Source of the DNA: Mageeibacillus sp. UBA5734
GTDB taxonomy: Bacteria; Bacillota; Clostridia; Saccharofermentanales; UBA5734
DNA length: 41,561 nucleotides
Reading direction: 5' to 3'
Assembly (NCBI GenBank): GCA_002419365.1
Contig: DIGA01000021.1
Location: 1 to 41,561, forward strand
The first letter of the stretch is position 1, and each line of letters begins with the position of its first letter. Shown piece by piece: positions 1 to 9,198 of the stretch. The position numbers and the translations under genes were made by a program. A model generated the notes under the pieces. It was not told the DNA's origin, made no database searches, and saw nothing but the letters and a program-made list of their open reading frames with translations.

Positions 1-231
1 CTTGGCCGTAAGTCTGGCGCCAAATCGTGAACATTCCGCACAAAGGGCCACCCCTCGCGTTTATTTCTAAATAATGGCCGTTCTTTCACCATCGGGCTCT
101 TACATATTTTGGGAAAAGCGCTAAACTATTAACATCATTTCAGTTTCTTCATTTCATTTGCACAGTTCTGCCAGGGGTCGACGGATCGCCTGGCCCAAAA
201 GCAAATCCAGTGAAAAGGAGAAACTCAAAGC

Positions 232-1083
232 ATGTCCAGAAAGCCGAGAAATTTCCATTCAGGCGGCATTTATCACATCACCCATCGAGGACACAACCGG
301 TTGTACATTTTTGAAAACGACCTTGACAAGGCAATTTTTCTTGACAGTCTCAGGAAAATCTTGCGGGAGGCAAATGCTCATCTGCTCTATTATGTCCTGA
401 TGGACAACCACTATCACCTGCTGCTGGAAATGAATGCGACACCCATCCATGTGATCATGCAGCGACTCAAAACCAGTTATGGCCGTCACTTTGCCCATGC
501 CTACCACACCTCCGGGGCTGTTTTCGGCAACCGGTATGCGGTCGAGGAAATCAGTGAAGCCGATTATTTTGGCAACGTGATCAAATACATGGCTTTGAAT
601 CCGGTCCGGGCAGGCATCGTCCAGAACATCGGCGAATACCGGTGGAGCGCTCATCTGGATCTGATCCAGAAAAAGGACCGTTTGGTCAACAGTCAGCGAT
701 TGTTCGAGATCCTGGGCCGGACGCCCGAAAGAGGGCGCACCTTTTATCTCGAGATGATTCAGCACGCACAATCACAACCTGGTCCATTGCTCCGGCAGAA
801 GGACTTCCAAGCCAAAAGGAAACAGCAACGGCTGGAGTCCCAGTTAGTGACTTATCTTGCCAGTCAGGGAGGCACGGTCAGTCCTGAACAAGTCCAGTCG
901 GAGCAAAAAACAGCGGCGATCGTCCAACTGCGACGTGATTTCGCCCGACAAGCTTATAACCAGGGATATACGGTGAACGAGATTGCTGTCGCTTTGAAAG
1001 TAAGTTCCCGCAGTGTTCGCAAATGGTGCCAGTCAGATCCGAGGCACGCCGGAGATGACCCAATTATCCCAATGGAGGTGTGA
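232..1083 (+). CDS. REP-associated tyrosine transposase (Y1/IS200-like, RAYT family)
   Basis: Single-strand DNA transposase of the HUH/Y1 superfamily, 283 residues. The HUH metal-binding pair is visible as NHYHLLLE (H60 and H62). The downstream segment KYMALNPVRAG (Y119 is a candidate nucleophile) is typical of REP-associated transposases, which act on palindromic REP sequences as domesticated single-copy genes. After the Y1 domain there is a long C-terminal extension ending in a helix-turn-helix-like segment (about 236-265, containing TVNEIAVALKVSSRSVRKW). ATG 232 is preceded by AAGGAG at 11 nt. It converges on rodA. No flanking IS200-type end structures were recognised, so it is called a stand-alone RAYT rather than a complete IS. 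The family call is firm; mobility is unknown. Confidence 0.88.
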   Translation: MSRKPRNFHSGGIYHITHRGHNRLYIFENDLDKAIFLDSLRKILREANAHLLYYVLMDNHYHLLLEMNATPIHVIMQRLKTSYGRHFAHAYHTSGAVFGNRYAVEEISEADYFGNVIKYMALNPVRAGIVQNIGEYRWSAHLDLIQKKDRLVNSQRLFEILGRTPERGRTFYLEMIQHAQSQPGPLLRQKDFQAKRKQQRLESQLVTYLASQGGTVSPEQVQSEQKTAAIVQLRRDFARQAYNQGYTVNEIAVALKVSSRSVRKWCQSDPRHAGDDPIIPMEV

Positions 1084-1116
1084 TCAATCACAGGGCAGGG
1101 CCAAGCTGTCAGCTTC

Positions 1117-2247
1117 TTATCGCCGGATTAGATTCCGTTCGATCGAAATGTTCAGCATCACACCGAGGCCGATGAAATTGACGACCATCGATGTGCCTCC
1201 GAGGCTGACAAAGGGCAGCGGAATGCCGGTGATGGGCAAAAGGCCTACGCACATGCCAAGGTTCTCAATGTAGTGGAAGGCAAGAGAAGCAGTCAGTCCA
1301 ACGACCATGTATGCGGCAGCTGGTCGATGGGGATTGATCTGGGCGGCGATGTAGAGGCTGCGGGTGAGGAAGTAGAAAATCAGGATCAGGAGGGCTGTTG
1401 TACCGATGAAACCCATATGCTCAGATACAGCGGTGTAGATGAAGTCGGACCATTTGATCGGCACATGGACGGGATCGTCGCCCATATTGCCGGCCAAGCC
1501 ACCGGAAGCAATCGCGGCCTTGGCTTGGAGCAGGTTGTAGGAAGCATCCGGATCATGGCCCGGATAGAGAAAGGTCAGGATGCGGTTTTTCTGGTAATCA
1601 CCAAAATAGAAGATCCAGGCCAGCGGGATCGCAATGACAGCAGAGGAGACGCCTAGCAAGACGACACGCCAGGAGATGCCAAAGACAAACAGCATGCAGA
1701 CGAACATGAAGACGATGACCATGGTCGTACCAAAGTCGGGCTGCATCATGATCAGTCCAACCGGGATCAGATAAAGGGTACCCATGAGCGCGGCACCGGT
1801 CCAGCGGCCAATACGTTTCTGGCCGATCGCCTCAAAGAGATTGGCCGAGACCATGGCCAGACCGATCTTGGTCAGTTCCGAAGGCTGGAAAGTCCCGAGC
1901 ATCGGAAGCTTGAGCCAGCTGTCCGCGCCCCAGGTGCTTTCCATGGAGAACCCATCGACCAGGACCAGGGCCAGCAGCAGCACACTGCTTCCATAAATGA
2001 TATAACCAACCAGGCGCAAGGATGGCAGTTCGATCCGGCCCAGAACCAGGGCCAGGACAATACCGATCAGAACAGCCCCGATCTGTTTGTACAGATTCTG
2101 CGGGTAGTCTTCGAATCCAGTGCTGAGAACCTGGTTGAGTACATACAGGCCAATCAGGGTGATGGCAAGAACCGGGACCAGCAGCCAATAATCGATCGCG
2201 CTGAGGTAACCATCTCGTTTAAGTTGGGTGACGCCTGTATCAGCCAT
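1117..2247 (-). CDS. rodA: RodA/FtsW-type SEDS peptidoglycan glycosyltransferase
   Basis: Polytopic membrane protein of 376 residues with about ten hydrophobic segments. SEDS proteins polymerise lipid II into glycan strands in the cytoplasmic membrane, RodA for cell elongation and FtsW/SpoVE for division. Family hallmarks are the central PDFGTTMVIVFMF segment and the C-terminal GIPLPFVSLGGTSM segment. RodA is preferred over FtsW because the gene sits with housekeeping genes and not in a dcw cluster, but the distinction is an inference. Its ATG overlaps the end of lgt by 8 nt (ATGGCTGA), suggesting translational coupling. It is the last gene of the long rimP operon. No clear intrinsic terminator is visible between it and the converging transposase gene. 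Confidence 0.9.
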   Translation of the reverse strand: MADTGVTQLKRDGYLSAIDYWLLVPVLAITLIGLYVLNQVLSTGFEDYPQNLYKQIGAVLIGIVLALVLGRIELPSLRLVGYIIYGSSVLLLALVLVDGFSMESTWGADSWLKLPMLGTFQPSELTKIGLAMVSANLFEAIGQKRIGRWTGAALMGTLYLIPVGLIMMQPDFGTTMVIVFMFVCMLFVFGISWRVVLLGVSSAVIAIPLAWIFYFGDYQKNRILTFLYPGHDPDASYNLLQAKAAIASGGLAGNMGDDPVHVPIKWSDFIYTAVSEHMGFIGTTALLILIFYFLTRSLYIAAQINPHRPAAAYMVVGLTASLAFHYIENLGMCVGLLPITGIPLPFVSLGGTSMVVNFIGLGVMLNISIERNLIRR

Positions 2248-3163
2248 TTGGGGTGTCCTGGGGCGGGATCTCTACGAAATCCTCCAGAGCGGCTGCATCA
2301 GCCGATTGGGTCCGGGCCGACTTCTGGCCCAGAATGACGATCAGGATCGCGGAAACAACGACCATGACGGCGGATAGAACCTGGGAAACGCGCCAGCTGG
2401 TGTCACCGATGAACAGGGCGTCGGTGCGGATGCCTTCGACAAAAAAGCGGACGATGCCATAGCCAAGCAGATAGGTCAGGAGCACTTGGAAAGAAAAGCG
2501 CCGGTTGCTGCGGATCTTCAGCAATATGAAAAACAGCACCAGGTTGCCAAGGAATTCGTACAGGAAGGTCGGGTGAACCGGCGCAAACGCATCGGTGCCA
2601 GGGACATTGGCCAGATAGGCAGAGGTCTGGCTGGAGATCATGCCCCAGGGCAAGGTCGTATTGGTGCCAAAGGCTTCCTGGTTGAAAAAATTGCCCCAGC
2701 GGCCGATCGCCTGCGCCAGCGGCACATAGACGATGATGAAATCGAGAATGTCAGCGATTTTGATCTTTTTGAACGTGGCGACCAGGATGATGGCCAGTGC
2801 GCCGCCGATGACGCCGCCATAGAAAGCCAGACCCCCTTCACGTGTATTTAAAACGCGCCGCCAGTCCGCACTGTAGTAATCCCATTCAAAGACGACATAG
2901 TAGATCCGGGCAAAGACAATCATGGCTGGAATCAGGAAGATGAAGATGTCCAGGATGTCATCTGACTTGAGGCCGAATTTGTCTGCCTGGCGTGAAGCCA
3001 GGAACAAGCTCAGGATAATCGCGATTGCGATCAGGAGGCCATACCAGTAGACTGGGACGCCGAACAGGGAGAATGCGACCCGGCTGACCGGGAGATTTTC
3101 GATGCCGAGTCCGGGGAAACTGACTTCAACCGGAGCACTGGTGAGGGCTTGTGCGATAGACAT
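2240..3163 (-). CDS. lgt: Prolipoprotein diacylglyceryl transferase
   Basis: Lgt transfers the diacylglyceryl group of phosphatidylglycerol to the lipobox cysteine of prolipoproteins in the cytoplasmic membrane, the first step of lipoprotein maturation. The 307-residue protein has about seven membrane segments and the Lgt signature GRWGNFFNQEAFG, plus the HPTFLYE segment. The open frame extends further upstream, but the start MSIAQ at 3163 is chosen because GGAGGA lies just before it and because the preceding peptidase gene stops at 3165. The two lipoprotein-type solute receptors in this window (ZnuA-like and the ABC receptor at 30467) would be substrates. Confidence 0.95.
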   Translation of the reverse strand: MSIAQALTSAPVEVSFPGLGIENLPVSRVAFSLFGVPVYWYGLLIAIAIILSLFLASRQADKFGLKSDDILDIFIFLIPAMIVFARIYYVVFEWDYYSADWRRVLNTREGGLAFYGGVIGGALAIILVATFKKIKIADILDFIIVYVPLAQAIGRWGNFFNQEAFGTNTTLPWGMISSQTSAYLANVPGTDAFAPVHPTFLYEFLGNLVLFFILLKIRSNRRFSFQVLLTYLLGYGIVRFFVEGIRTDALFIGDTSWRVSQVLSAVMVVVSAILIVILGQKSARTQSADAAALEDFVEIPPQDTPNG

Positions 3164-3164
3164 G

Positions 3165-4484
3165 TTATTCCTCCGTTTGACGATTGATGATCGACAAGGT
3201 GTAACTGCTGGGGTCGGACAGGAAGGCAAGCTGCTGGGCAGCCATTTTTGCATCCATCTTATCATAGAGGGCCGGGTAGTCAAAAAGGTCTAGTCCATGC
3301 TGGTTGCACTGGGCCTGGACAAGGCCACTGTGGTCGATCGAATCAAGCGAACGGACAAAATCGCCCGCAGCAGCCCGTTTCTGGATTTCGAACAAATCCG
3401 GGTCCAGGCCGGCTGCAAAAGCTTTTTGCAGACCTTCGACCAGGGCTTTTCCGGCAGCCAGGGGATCCTTGGATTCACCACCGGCAGCCAGGAAGGCAAA
3501 ACTGGGTTCGCAGGCATAATGGTAGCCGAAGGAGTCATTGATCAGGCCCCGGGCAAAAAGATCCTCGAATAGCGGCGAGGCAGGCGACAGCAAGGTGTCG
3601 AAGGCCAGGCGGGCCATGCGCTGGCGCATGACAAGTTCACGGCCATAAAGAGGGGTCTGGGGCAGGATTGTCGGATCTTTGATGCCAACCAGAAAGGAAG
3701 GGGCTGAGACGTCCATCGATTTTTCGACCCGCGCTTCGACTGGATGGGTCGGTTCATCTGGGAGGATCGCCTGGCCATGGATTTCCCGGCTATTTTCCAG
3801 CCGGTCCGCCAATCGATGCAGAATCTGCTTTTCATCCATGTCGCCGACCAGCGTCAGGGACAGCTTGCCGGGTTGATAGAAGGTCGACCAGACCTTCTGG
3901 AGATGCTCGCTGGTGATCGACCGGACAGATGCGGCGGTACCGCCGATGTCCTGGCGCACGGGGTGGTTTTCATACAGTCGATCCAGCAACTGGACATAGC
4001 AGACTGTGTCTGGATCATCCAGATACTGGTCCAGCTCTGCCAGGATGACCGGACGTTCTGCCTCGACCCGGTCAGGACCCAGGTAGGGTGCCAGGACGGC
4101 ATCCAGATAGAGGTCCAGGGCGGTCTCGAAATGGAACACACTTGAAAAATAGTACATGGTATGGGTGTGGCTGGTATAGGCATTGGCCGAAGCACCCAGG
4201 GCCGACAATCGCCCGAGCAGTCCGCCCTCTTCATCCCGGCTGAAAACGCAGTGTTCGAGGAAATGGGCCGTGCCATCTGGAACGAGATTTTGCTGGCCTG
4301 CTGTTTCAAATCGGGTGTGGATCGAACCATACGGGACGGTCAGGGCAGCGAAGCGGCGGGAGAATCCGGGACGTGGCAAGACCTTGACCACGAAACCACA
4401 CGAGTGGTGCCAGGTTTTCAAAGCATGGCCGGTCAAAGGATCGAAGGATTCAATCAAAGCAAATGCAGACAATCGGTCATTCAT
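3165..4484 (-). CDS. M16 family zinc metallopeptidase (YmfH-like, catalytic type)
   Basis: 439-residue M16 (pitrilysin/insulinase superfamily) peptidase. The inverted zinc motif HFLEH is at residues 74-78 and a further acidic ligand candidate, E150 in VILAEL, falls at the expected distance, so this subunit looks catalytically competent. In Bacillota such proteins (YmfH) occur next to a partner lacking the motif (YmfF); here the partner is the C-terminal half of the preceding ribF fusion. The ATG overlaps the end of that gene by 8 nt (ATGAATGA) and has AAGGAG 7 nt upstream. The pair probably forms a heterodimeric peptidase; the substrate is unknown. Confidence 0.9.
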   Translation of the reverse strand: MNDRLSAFALIESFDPLTGHALKTWHHSCGFVVKVLPRPGFSRRFAALTVPYGSIHTRFETAGQQNLVPDGTAHFLEHCVFSRDEEGGLLGRLSALGASANAYTSHTHTMYYFSSVFHFETALDLYLDAVLAPYLGPDRVEAERPVILAELDQYLDDPDTVCYVQLLDRLYENHPVRQDIGGTAASVRSITSEHLQKVWSTFYQPGKLSLTLVGDMDEKQILHRLADRLENSREIHGQAILPDEPTHPVEARVEKSMDVSAPSFLVGIKDPTILPQTPLYGRELVMRQRMARLAFDTLLSPASPLFEDLFARGLINDSFGYHYACEPSFAFLAAGGESKDPLAAGKALVEGLQKAFAAGLDPDLFEIQKRAAAGDFVRSLDSIDHSGLVQAQCNQHGLDLFDYPALYDKMDAKMAAQQLAFLSDPSSYTLSIINRQTEE

Positions 4485-6750
4485 TGGGGGACTCCTTGGC
4501 TGTCAGGGTGAAGCTGGCAGAGAGTTTCAGCTGGCTGGCCCGCTCGATCACAGCCTGGCGGTCAACACGATCCAGCAGACTCAGGGAATCCTGGACCGAA
4601 ATGGTCCGGCCGAGATTCACCCCGTTCATCAGGTGTGATAACAAGTTGTCCAGATCATCCGGGATGGACCGGATATGGCTCTCAACCAGAGTCTTGGAAC
4701 GTTCCAGCAACTGGTCGCTGAATTGGCCAGAGGCCAGATGATCTATCTGGGCGAACATCGCCTGGCGGGCTTCGTTGACACGGTCTGGTGCAACCCCGGC
4801 TATGACCAGCAAGGTGGACAGATAACGGCTGTTGACCGAATAGACACTGTAGGCAAGGCCCAATTGCTCACGGACGACCTCGAATAAGAGGGAATGGACA
4901 TCCCCACCCAGCATGGAGTTCATCAGAGTGTCGACAATCGAATGATGGCTGAAATAAGGTTGCAGGCCGGAGAAAGCCAGGCAAATCCGAGCCTGTTCTA
5001 CTTTCTTGCTTTCCACTTTTTCTACTGGCGGCATGGGACGGAAGGCGGCCGGAAGCAGGGGCTGTGTGGGGTTGTAAAACGATGCTGCCTGATTGGACTC
5101 AGTCATGGCTGGCTGGCTGTTTGCAACAGGTCCGTCAGGGGATGCCGGCCGCAGCTGGGCGACATGCTCCAGCAGCGATTCCAGCAGCGGATCCGGCAAA
5201 TCACCGGCAATGGCCACCTGGCAGTCGAGCTGCTTCAACTGGTGGAAGGCCTCTGTCAGGTCTTCCCGGGTCAGTCCCTGCAGGGTTTCCAGATCGCCAG
5301 CAGCCAGCAGCCCGAACGGTTGATCACCACAGAGCAGTTTCATGCACTGGTCATGGGCATACTTGGCTTTGTCATTTTCCCGCGCCAGAAGTTCCATCAC
5401 AAGTCCGGAACGCTCCGCTTCGAATGGGACTGCCTGGAAAAGGCCATCCGCGTCCAGGTCTGGCCTGGTCAGCAAGCTGAAAAAGACACCCAAGGCCGCC
5501 GCAAAAGGAGATGAATGGTCGGTCCAGTTCATCAGGCCGTTGACGGCCATATGGAGACTGAACAAATCGCCATCCTTGCTGACCTCAGTTTCGATGCTGG
5601 CACCATACAGGCTATCGAGGGCGGCAGACAGACTGGAACGGCTGGGATAGTCCTGGCAGCTGGCCGACAGGACCCGCGACAGCAATGACAGGAGGCTGGC
5701 GGTCCTGCGATCGATCCTGGTCCGGTAAGTGACGATGGCAGTGGCCTGGGCAAACCGGGTCGTCCGGATGATCCGGACTGGTATGCCACGGACGTTGGCA
5801 AACTCATAGCCCTGTTCACAGCTGCGATGATAGGCTCTGGCCTGGGCCAGGTCCTCCTTGACTTGGGCCACCAGGTCCAGCAGGGATTCAAAAACGGCTT
5901 CCGGCCGCAGGCGGTACAGGAATTCAACTGTGATGGCCTGGCCATACAGGTCCAGGCTGGTATCGAACAGAAAGGATTCGATGTTGGGCTTTGGACTTTC
6001 GTCCTGGATCGTCGGCCGGATACCGATATTGGTGATCGACTCGTAGGTGCGGTTACCAACCCGGGTCCTGGTCGCATAGACTCCATAGGCCGGAATGGCC
6101 AGGTCGGCGTCAATGGCGATATTGGCGGTCGGAAAGCCCAGTTTCCGGCCCAATTTCTTGCCCTCGATCACGGTTCCGGTCATGGCAAACGGAAAACCGA
6201 GACAGCTTTCAGCCAGGCGGGTGTCGCCTTCGGCAATCAGGCGACGGATCCGCGAACTGGAGACTTTGTCCCCATACAGGCGGACTTCCGGCACCACAAT
6301 GATTTCACACTGGTGTTTCTCGCCCCAGCTGCGCAGGAGATGAATATCCCCTTCCCCGCCCTGGCCAAACCGGTAGTCCTTGCCCACCACAACCAGATGG
6401 GCATTCAATCGTACGCCCAGGATTTCGTCCAGGAATTCAACCGCCGGCAAGGCTGCAAACTCAGGTGAAAAAGGCTGCAGGCAGACTTCTTCAACGCCTG
6501 TGTCGGCGATTCGCTGCAGGCGCTGGTCCAGTGTGGACAGGTAGCCGGCAAACTGGCCTTCCGGAGACAACGTCACGAGAGGATGTTCAGGAAAGGTATA
6601 GACAGTCGGGCGCAAGTCCTTGATCTGGCACTGGTAGACCATGGTCCGGATCAGGTCCTGATGGCCGCGGTGCACCCCGTCGAAAAAGCCGAGGGCTACG
6701 CCTCGCGCAAGGGATGAATCCAGGGTGTCATTCGGATAGAAGATGTTCAT
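4477..6750 (-). CDS. ribF: RibF riboflavin kinase/FAD synthetase fused to YmfF-like M16 peptidase domain
   Basis: 757 residues in one open frame. Residues 1-310 are a full-length bifunctional RibF: the nucleotidyltransferase motif GFFDGVHRGH near residue 22, KDYRFGQGGEGD, SSSRIRRL, and the riboflavin kinase motif GRKLGFPTANI. This part converts riboflavin to FMN and FAD. Residues about 315-757 match the non-catalytic M16 partner (YmfF-like): no HXXEH motif, but a conserved fold with AFSGLQPYFSHHSIVDTLMNSM and a GLAYSVYS segment. The junction is at about ARAYHRSCEQGYEFANV. The truB gene overlaps its start by 23 nt and the catalytic M16 gene overlaps its end by 8 nt. Elsewhere these are separate genes, so this is an unusual fusion. 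A sequencing frameshift could have merged two genes, but the frame runs smoothly across the junction. Confidence 0.88.
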   Translation of the reverse strand: MNIFYPNDTLDSSLARGVALGFFDGVHRGHQDLIRTMVYQCQIKDLRPTVYTFPEHPLVTLSPEGQFAGYLSTLDQRLQRIADTGVEEVCLQPFSPEFAALPAVEFLDEILGVRLNAHLVVVGKDYRFGQGGEGDIHLLRSWGEKHQCEIIVVPEVRLYGDKVSSSRIRRLIAEGDTRLAESCLGFPFAMTGTVIEGKKLGRKLGFPTANIAIDADLAIPAYGVYATRTRVGNRTYESITNIGIRPTIQDESPKPNIESFLFDTSLDLYGQAITVEFLYRLRPEAVFESLLDLVAQVKEDLAQARAYHRSCEQGYEFANVRGIPVRIIRTTRFAQATAIVTYRTRIDRRTASLLSLLSRVLSASCQDYPSRSSLSAALDSLYGASIETEVSKDGDLFSLHMAVNGLMNWTDHSSPFAAALGVFFSLLTRPDLDADGLFQAVPFEAERSGLVMELLARENDKAKYAHDQCMKLLCGDQPFGLLAAGDLETLQGLTREDLTEAFHQLKQLDCQVAIAGDLPDPLLESLLEHVAQLRPASPDGPVANSQPAMTESNQAASFYNPTQPLLPAAFRPMPPVEKVESKKVEQARICLAFSGLQPYFSHHSIVDTLMNSMLGGDVHSLLFEVVREQLGLAYSVYSVNSRYLSTLLVIAGVAPDRVNEARQAMFAQIDHLASGQFSDQLLERSKTLVESHIRSIPDDLDNLLSHLMNGVNLGRTISVQDSLSLLDRVDRQAVIERASQLKLSASFTLTAKESPNE

Positions 6751-7837
6751 GATGGATGAAAATCCTTTCCGTTACAATTCGAAATGTCTCGATGATCCTG
6801 CCGGTTTCCTGTTCGAGATGGCCCATGCCGGCCAGGCCAGCAGGTCCATGGATCGCCAGGCGAAGGCCATCGTATGGTTGGACTTCAGGTACAGTTTGAG
6901 TCCGGACCTGGCCTTTTTCCAGGAACAGTTTCTGACCTTGGACCAGCTTCTTGACCTGGTCACCTGGCAACCGCAGGATGGGAAATCCAGACAAGGCTTC
7001 GGTCAAGTCATGGATCTGGCCCGATGCAGAAAGCTCCTGCCAGAGCTGGTCTTGAATCAGGCGCCGGACCGAACGTTCTGCCGGATCGTGTCCGTGTTTC
7101 TGGTGCTGGTCCAGCGCCAACGTTTCAAAACGCGATTCCAGCTCATCCAGTGTCATCGCCTGTTCCAACGAAAAAGGTCCGACCTTGGTGCGCACCAGAC
7201 GTTCAGCGTGCGCAAACCAGCCCAGCTGTTGACCGAGTTCATCTGCGATCACCCGGATGTAAGTCCCTTTCGAGACCTCCAAGGTCAGGTCACACGATAG
7301 TCTGGGACCACCAGGTTCTGTTTCGTCGAGGCAATCGATCGCATCCAGGATCGCCTGGCGGATGACGATCGGCCGGCTCTGGCGTTCGACTGTCTGGCCA
7401 GCCCGGGCCAGGGCATACAAGGGCTGACCATCGATCTTGACCGCAGAATACATCGGTGGGATTTGCTGTTTTTCTCCTGGCAAACCGCGAACCGCCTGTC
7501 GGACAGGCTTGAAATCCTCTGCCTCGAGGCGGGACAACTCCCCGGGTACAAAGGCATGCGAGCCGGTCACCGTTCCGGTCAGGTCCATTGTATCGGTCGC
7601 GGTGCCAAAAAGAACGCGCACTTGATACGTTTTATCGTAAGTATCCATGAATTGGACGGCAGCCGTCGCTTTGCCGACACAGATGGCCAGCAAACCTTCG
7701 GCAAAAGGATCGAGGGTGCCAGTATGACCGATTTTCTTTTCCCCGATCAAGCGTCGCAGACGGGAGACGACGCCAAAAGAAGTCAGTCCGCGCGGTTTAT
7801 TGACCAGGAGAATGCCATGCTTGTTTGATTCAGCCAT
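6728..7837 (-). CDS. truB: tRNA pseudouridine(55) synthase TruB
   Basis: Isomerises U55 to pseudouridine in the T-loop of tRNAs. The catalytic motif is GHTGTLDPFAEGLL, with nucleophile D43 counted from the chosen start. The N-terminal segment ILLVNKPRGLTSF and the segment KGTYIRVIADELG are also typical. The C-terminal part carries a PUA-like segment (FPILRLPGDQVKKLVQG). At 369 residues it is somewhat longer than the usual 300. The start MAESNK at 7837 is preferred: it overlaps the nrnA stop as ATGGCTGA, the same 8-nt junction seen at lgt/rodA. A longer frame starts 45 nt upstream. Confidence 0.93.
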   Translation of the reverse strand: MAESNKHGILLVNKPRGLTSFGVVSRLRRLIGEKKIGHTGTLDPFAEGLLAICVGKATAAVQFMDTYDKTYQVRVLFGTATDTMDLTGTVTGSHAFVPGELSRLEAEDFKPVRQAVRGLPGEKQQIPPMYSAVKIDGQPLYALARAGQTVERQSRPIVIRQAILDAIDCLDETEPGGPRLSCDLTLEVSKGTYIRVIADELGQQLGWFAHAERLVRTKVGPFSLEQAMTLDELESRFETLALDQHQKHGHDPAERSVRRLIQDQLWQELSASGQIHDLTEALSGFPILRLPGDQVKKLVQGQKLFLEKGQVRTQTVPEVQPYDGLRLAIHGPAGLAGMGHLEQETGRIIETFRIVTERIFIHHEHLLSE

Positions 7838-8843
7838 TGAGCCACTGGCCGGCCTTCGCGACAACCAAGTCCACCACTTCATCGAGGGTCGTATGCCGGA
7901 TGGTCATGCCTGCAGCCTTGGCATGTCCGCCACCGCCAAAGGGACGGGCAAAGTCAGACGCATGGAAATGGTCATTGCTGCGGATGTTGATCCTGATGGC
8001 GCCATCGGCCAGTTCCCGGAACAAGAAGGCGACTTCCACCCCTGAGATGCTGCGCAGCTCGGATACAATCCCGTCGAGATCGGTGTCGGTCGCCACCAGC
8101 CGCTGCATCAATGCCTGGTCGACGCGGGCATAAGCCAGCCTGTCACCATACAGGAACTGGGCCTGGGAGAAAAGCTCGCCCTGGAGGCGCAGCTGGGTTT
8201 TGGTCGCCTCATGGAACAGACGATACGTAATCTGGCGTAAATCAGGATCGTAAGCCATCAAATGGGCGGCGATGGCAAAAGTTCGCGCCGTCGTATTGGA
8301 ATAGACAAAGCCACCCGTATCCGAGACAATCGCTGTCATCAACGCCATGGCGGCATCCTGGATCAACAGGGACTGGCCGAGCTGGCTTTCCAGCTCAGTG
8401 ACGAGGTCGAAAATGATCTCGCCAGTCGCTGAAGCCTGAGGATCGATCAAGCGCAGACCACCGGATTCGCCGCTAGAGACATGATGGTCCAGGGCCGCCT
8501 GGATCGGCGCATCACGATAGAGTTCCTGGCGGCAACCCAGACGTTCCGGTTCCGTGCAATCCACCGCGATGGCCAGTGCCTGGTCCTGCGGCCAATTCTG
8601 TGTGTCCAGGTCGGCATAGACCGAAACAAGGTCCAGGGCAGGCAGGAATAACAGACGGGGATTGACCTTTTCATCGACAAAAATCCGGGCCGAAGCTCCA
8701 GCCTGGTTTAAAGCCAGCGCCAGGCCGATGGCACTGCCGAGTGCATCCCCATCGGCTCCGACATGCGGATAAATCCCGATGTTTCCTTTTTTGCGGATGA
8801 CCGCCAGGATAACTTCAGCGATGCGGTCACGAGTCGGAATCAT
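7830..8843 (-). CDS. nrnA: DHH/DHHA1 phosphoesterase, NrnA-like (nanoRNase/pAp phosphatase)
   Basis: 337-residue DHH-family phosphoesterase. The DHH motif is in ALDHHVSSGE, and the first metal-binding segment is HVGADGDALGS. The C-terminal DHHA1 domain ends in the glycine-rich substrate loop FARPFGGGGHAKAAG. Relatives degrade very short RNAs (2-5 nt), pGpG from c-di-GMP breakdown, and 3'-phosphoadenosine 5'-phosphate. The start at 8843 (MIPTRDR) is chosen for the GGAGGG 11 nt upstream. It overlaps rbfA by 17 nt. The position between rbfA and truB is the usual one in Bacillota and many other bacteria. Confidence 0.92.
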   Translation of the reverse strand: MIPTRDRIAEVILAVIRKKGNIGIYPHVGADGDALGSAIGLALALNQAGASARIFVDEKVNPRLLFLPALDLVSVYADLDTQNWPQDQALAIAVDCTEPERLGCRQELYRDAPIQAALDHHVSSGESGGLRLIDPQASATGEIIFDLVTELESQLGQSLLIQDAAMALMTAIVSDTGGFVYSNTTARTFAIAAHLMAYDPDLRQITYRLFHEATKTQLRLQGELFSQAQFLYGDRLAYARVDQALMQRLVATDTDLDGIVSELRSISGVEVAFLFRELADGAIRINIRSNDHFHASDFARPFGGGGHAKAAGMTIRHTTLDEVVDLVVAKAGQWLNG

Positions 8844-9192
8844 CCGGTGAAATTCCCTCCATGGCTTCATCAATCAGGCGGCTCATGCGGATGCCGCGCT
8901 CGATCGATTCGTCAAAGACAAAATGCAATTCCGGGGAAATGCGCAGGCGCACCCGGCGGGCCACTTCGCGGCGCATGAAACCTGCCGCGCTTTTCAAAGC
9001 AGCGGCGCAGTCTTTTTTCTGTTGCTCGGTGCCCAGGACACTGATGTAGATATGGGCATGGGACAAGTCGCGGGAAGCCCGCACCTCGACCACCGATACC
9101 ATCGGCGGGAGGCGCGGGTCCTTGATTTCATTCTGGATCAGGTCAGCCACGACTTTCTGGATTTCGTCCCCGACTCGGTCGGATCGTTGCAT
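8827..9192 (-). CDS. rbfA: Ribosome-binding factor A
   Basis: 121-residue KH-like protein that binds the 30S subunit during late 16S rRNA maturation and is needed for cold growth in model bacteria. Family features are the N-terminal RSDRVGDEIQKVVADLIQNE, the DPRLP motif, and the C-terminal RVRLRISPELHFVFDES segment. AAAGGAG within the end of infB lies 10 nt before the ATG, and the gap to infB is only a few bases. Family length is normal. Confidence 0.95.
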   Translation of the reverse strand: MQRSDRVGDEIQKVVADLIQNEIKDPRLPPMVSVVEVRASRDLSHAHIYISVLGTEQQKKDCAAALKSAAGFMRREVARRVRLRISPELHFVFDESIERGIRMSRLIDEAMEGISPDDSDS

Positions 9193-9198
9193 GGCTGA

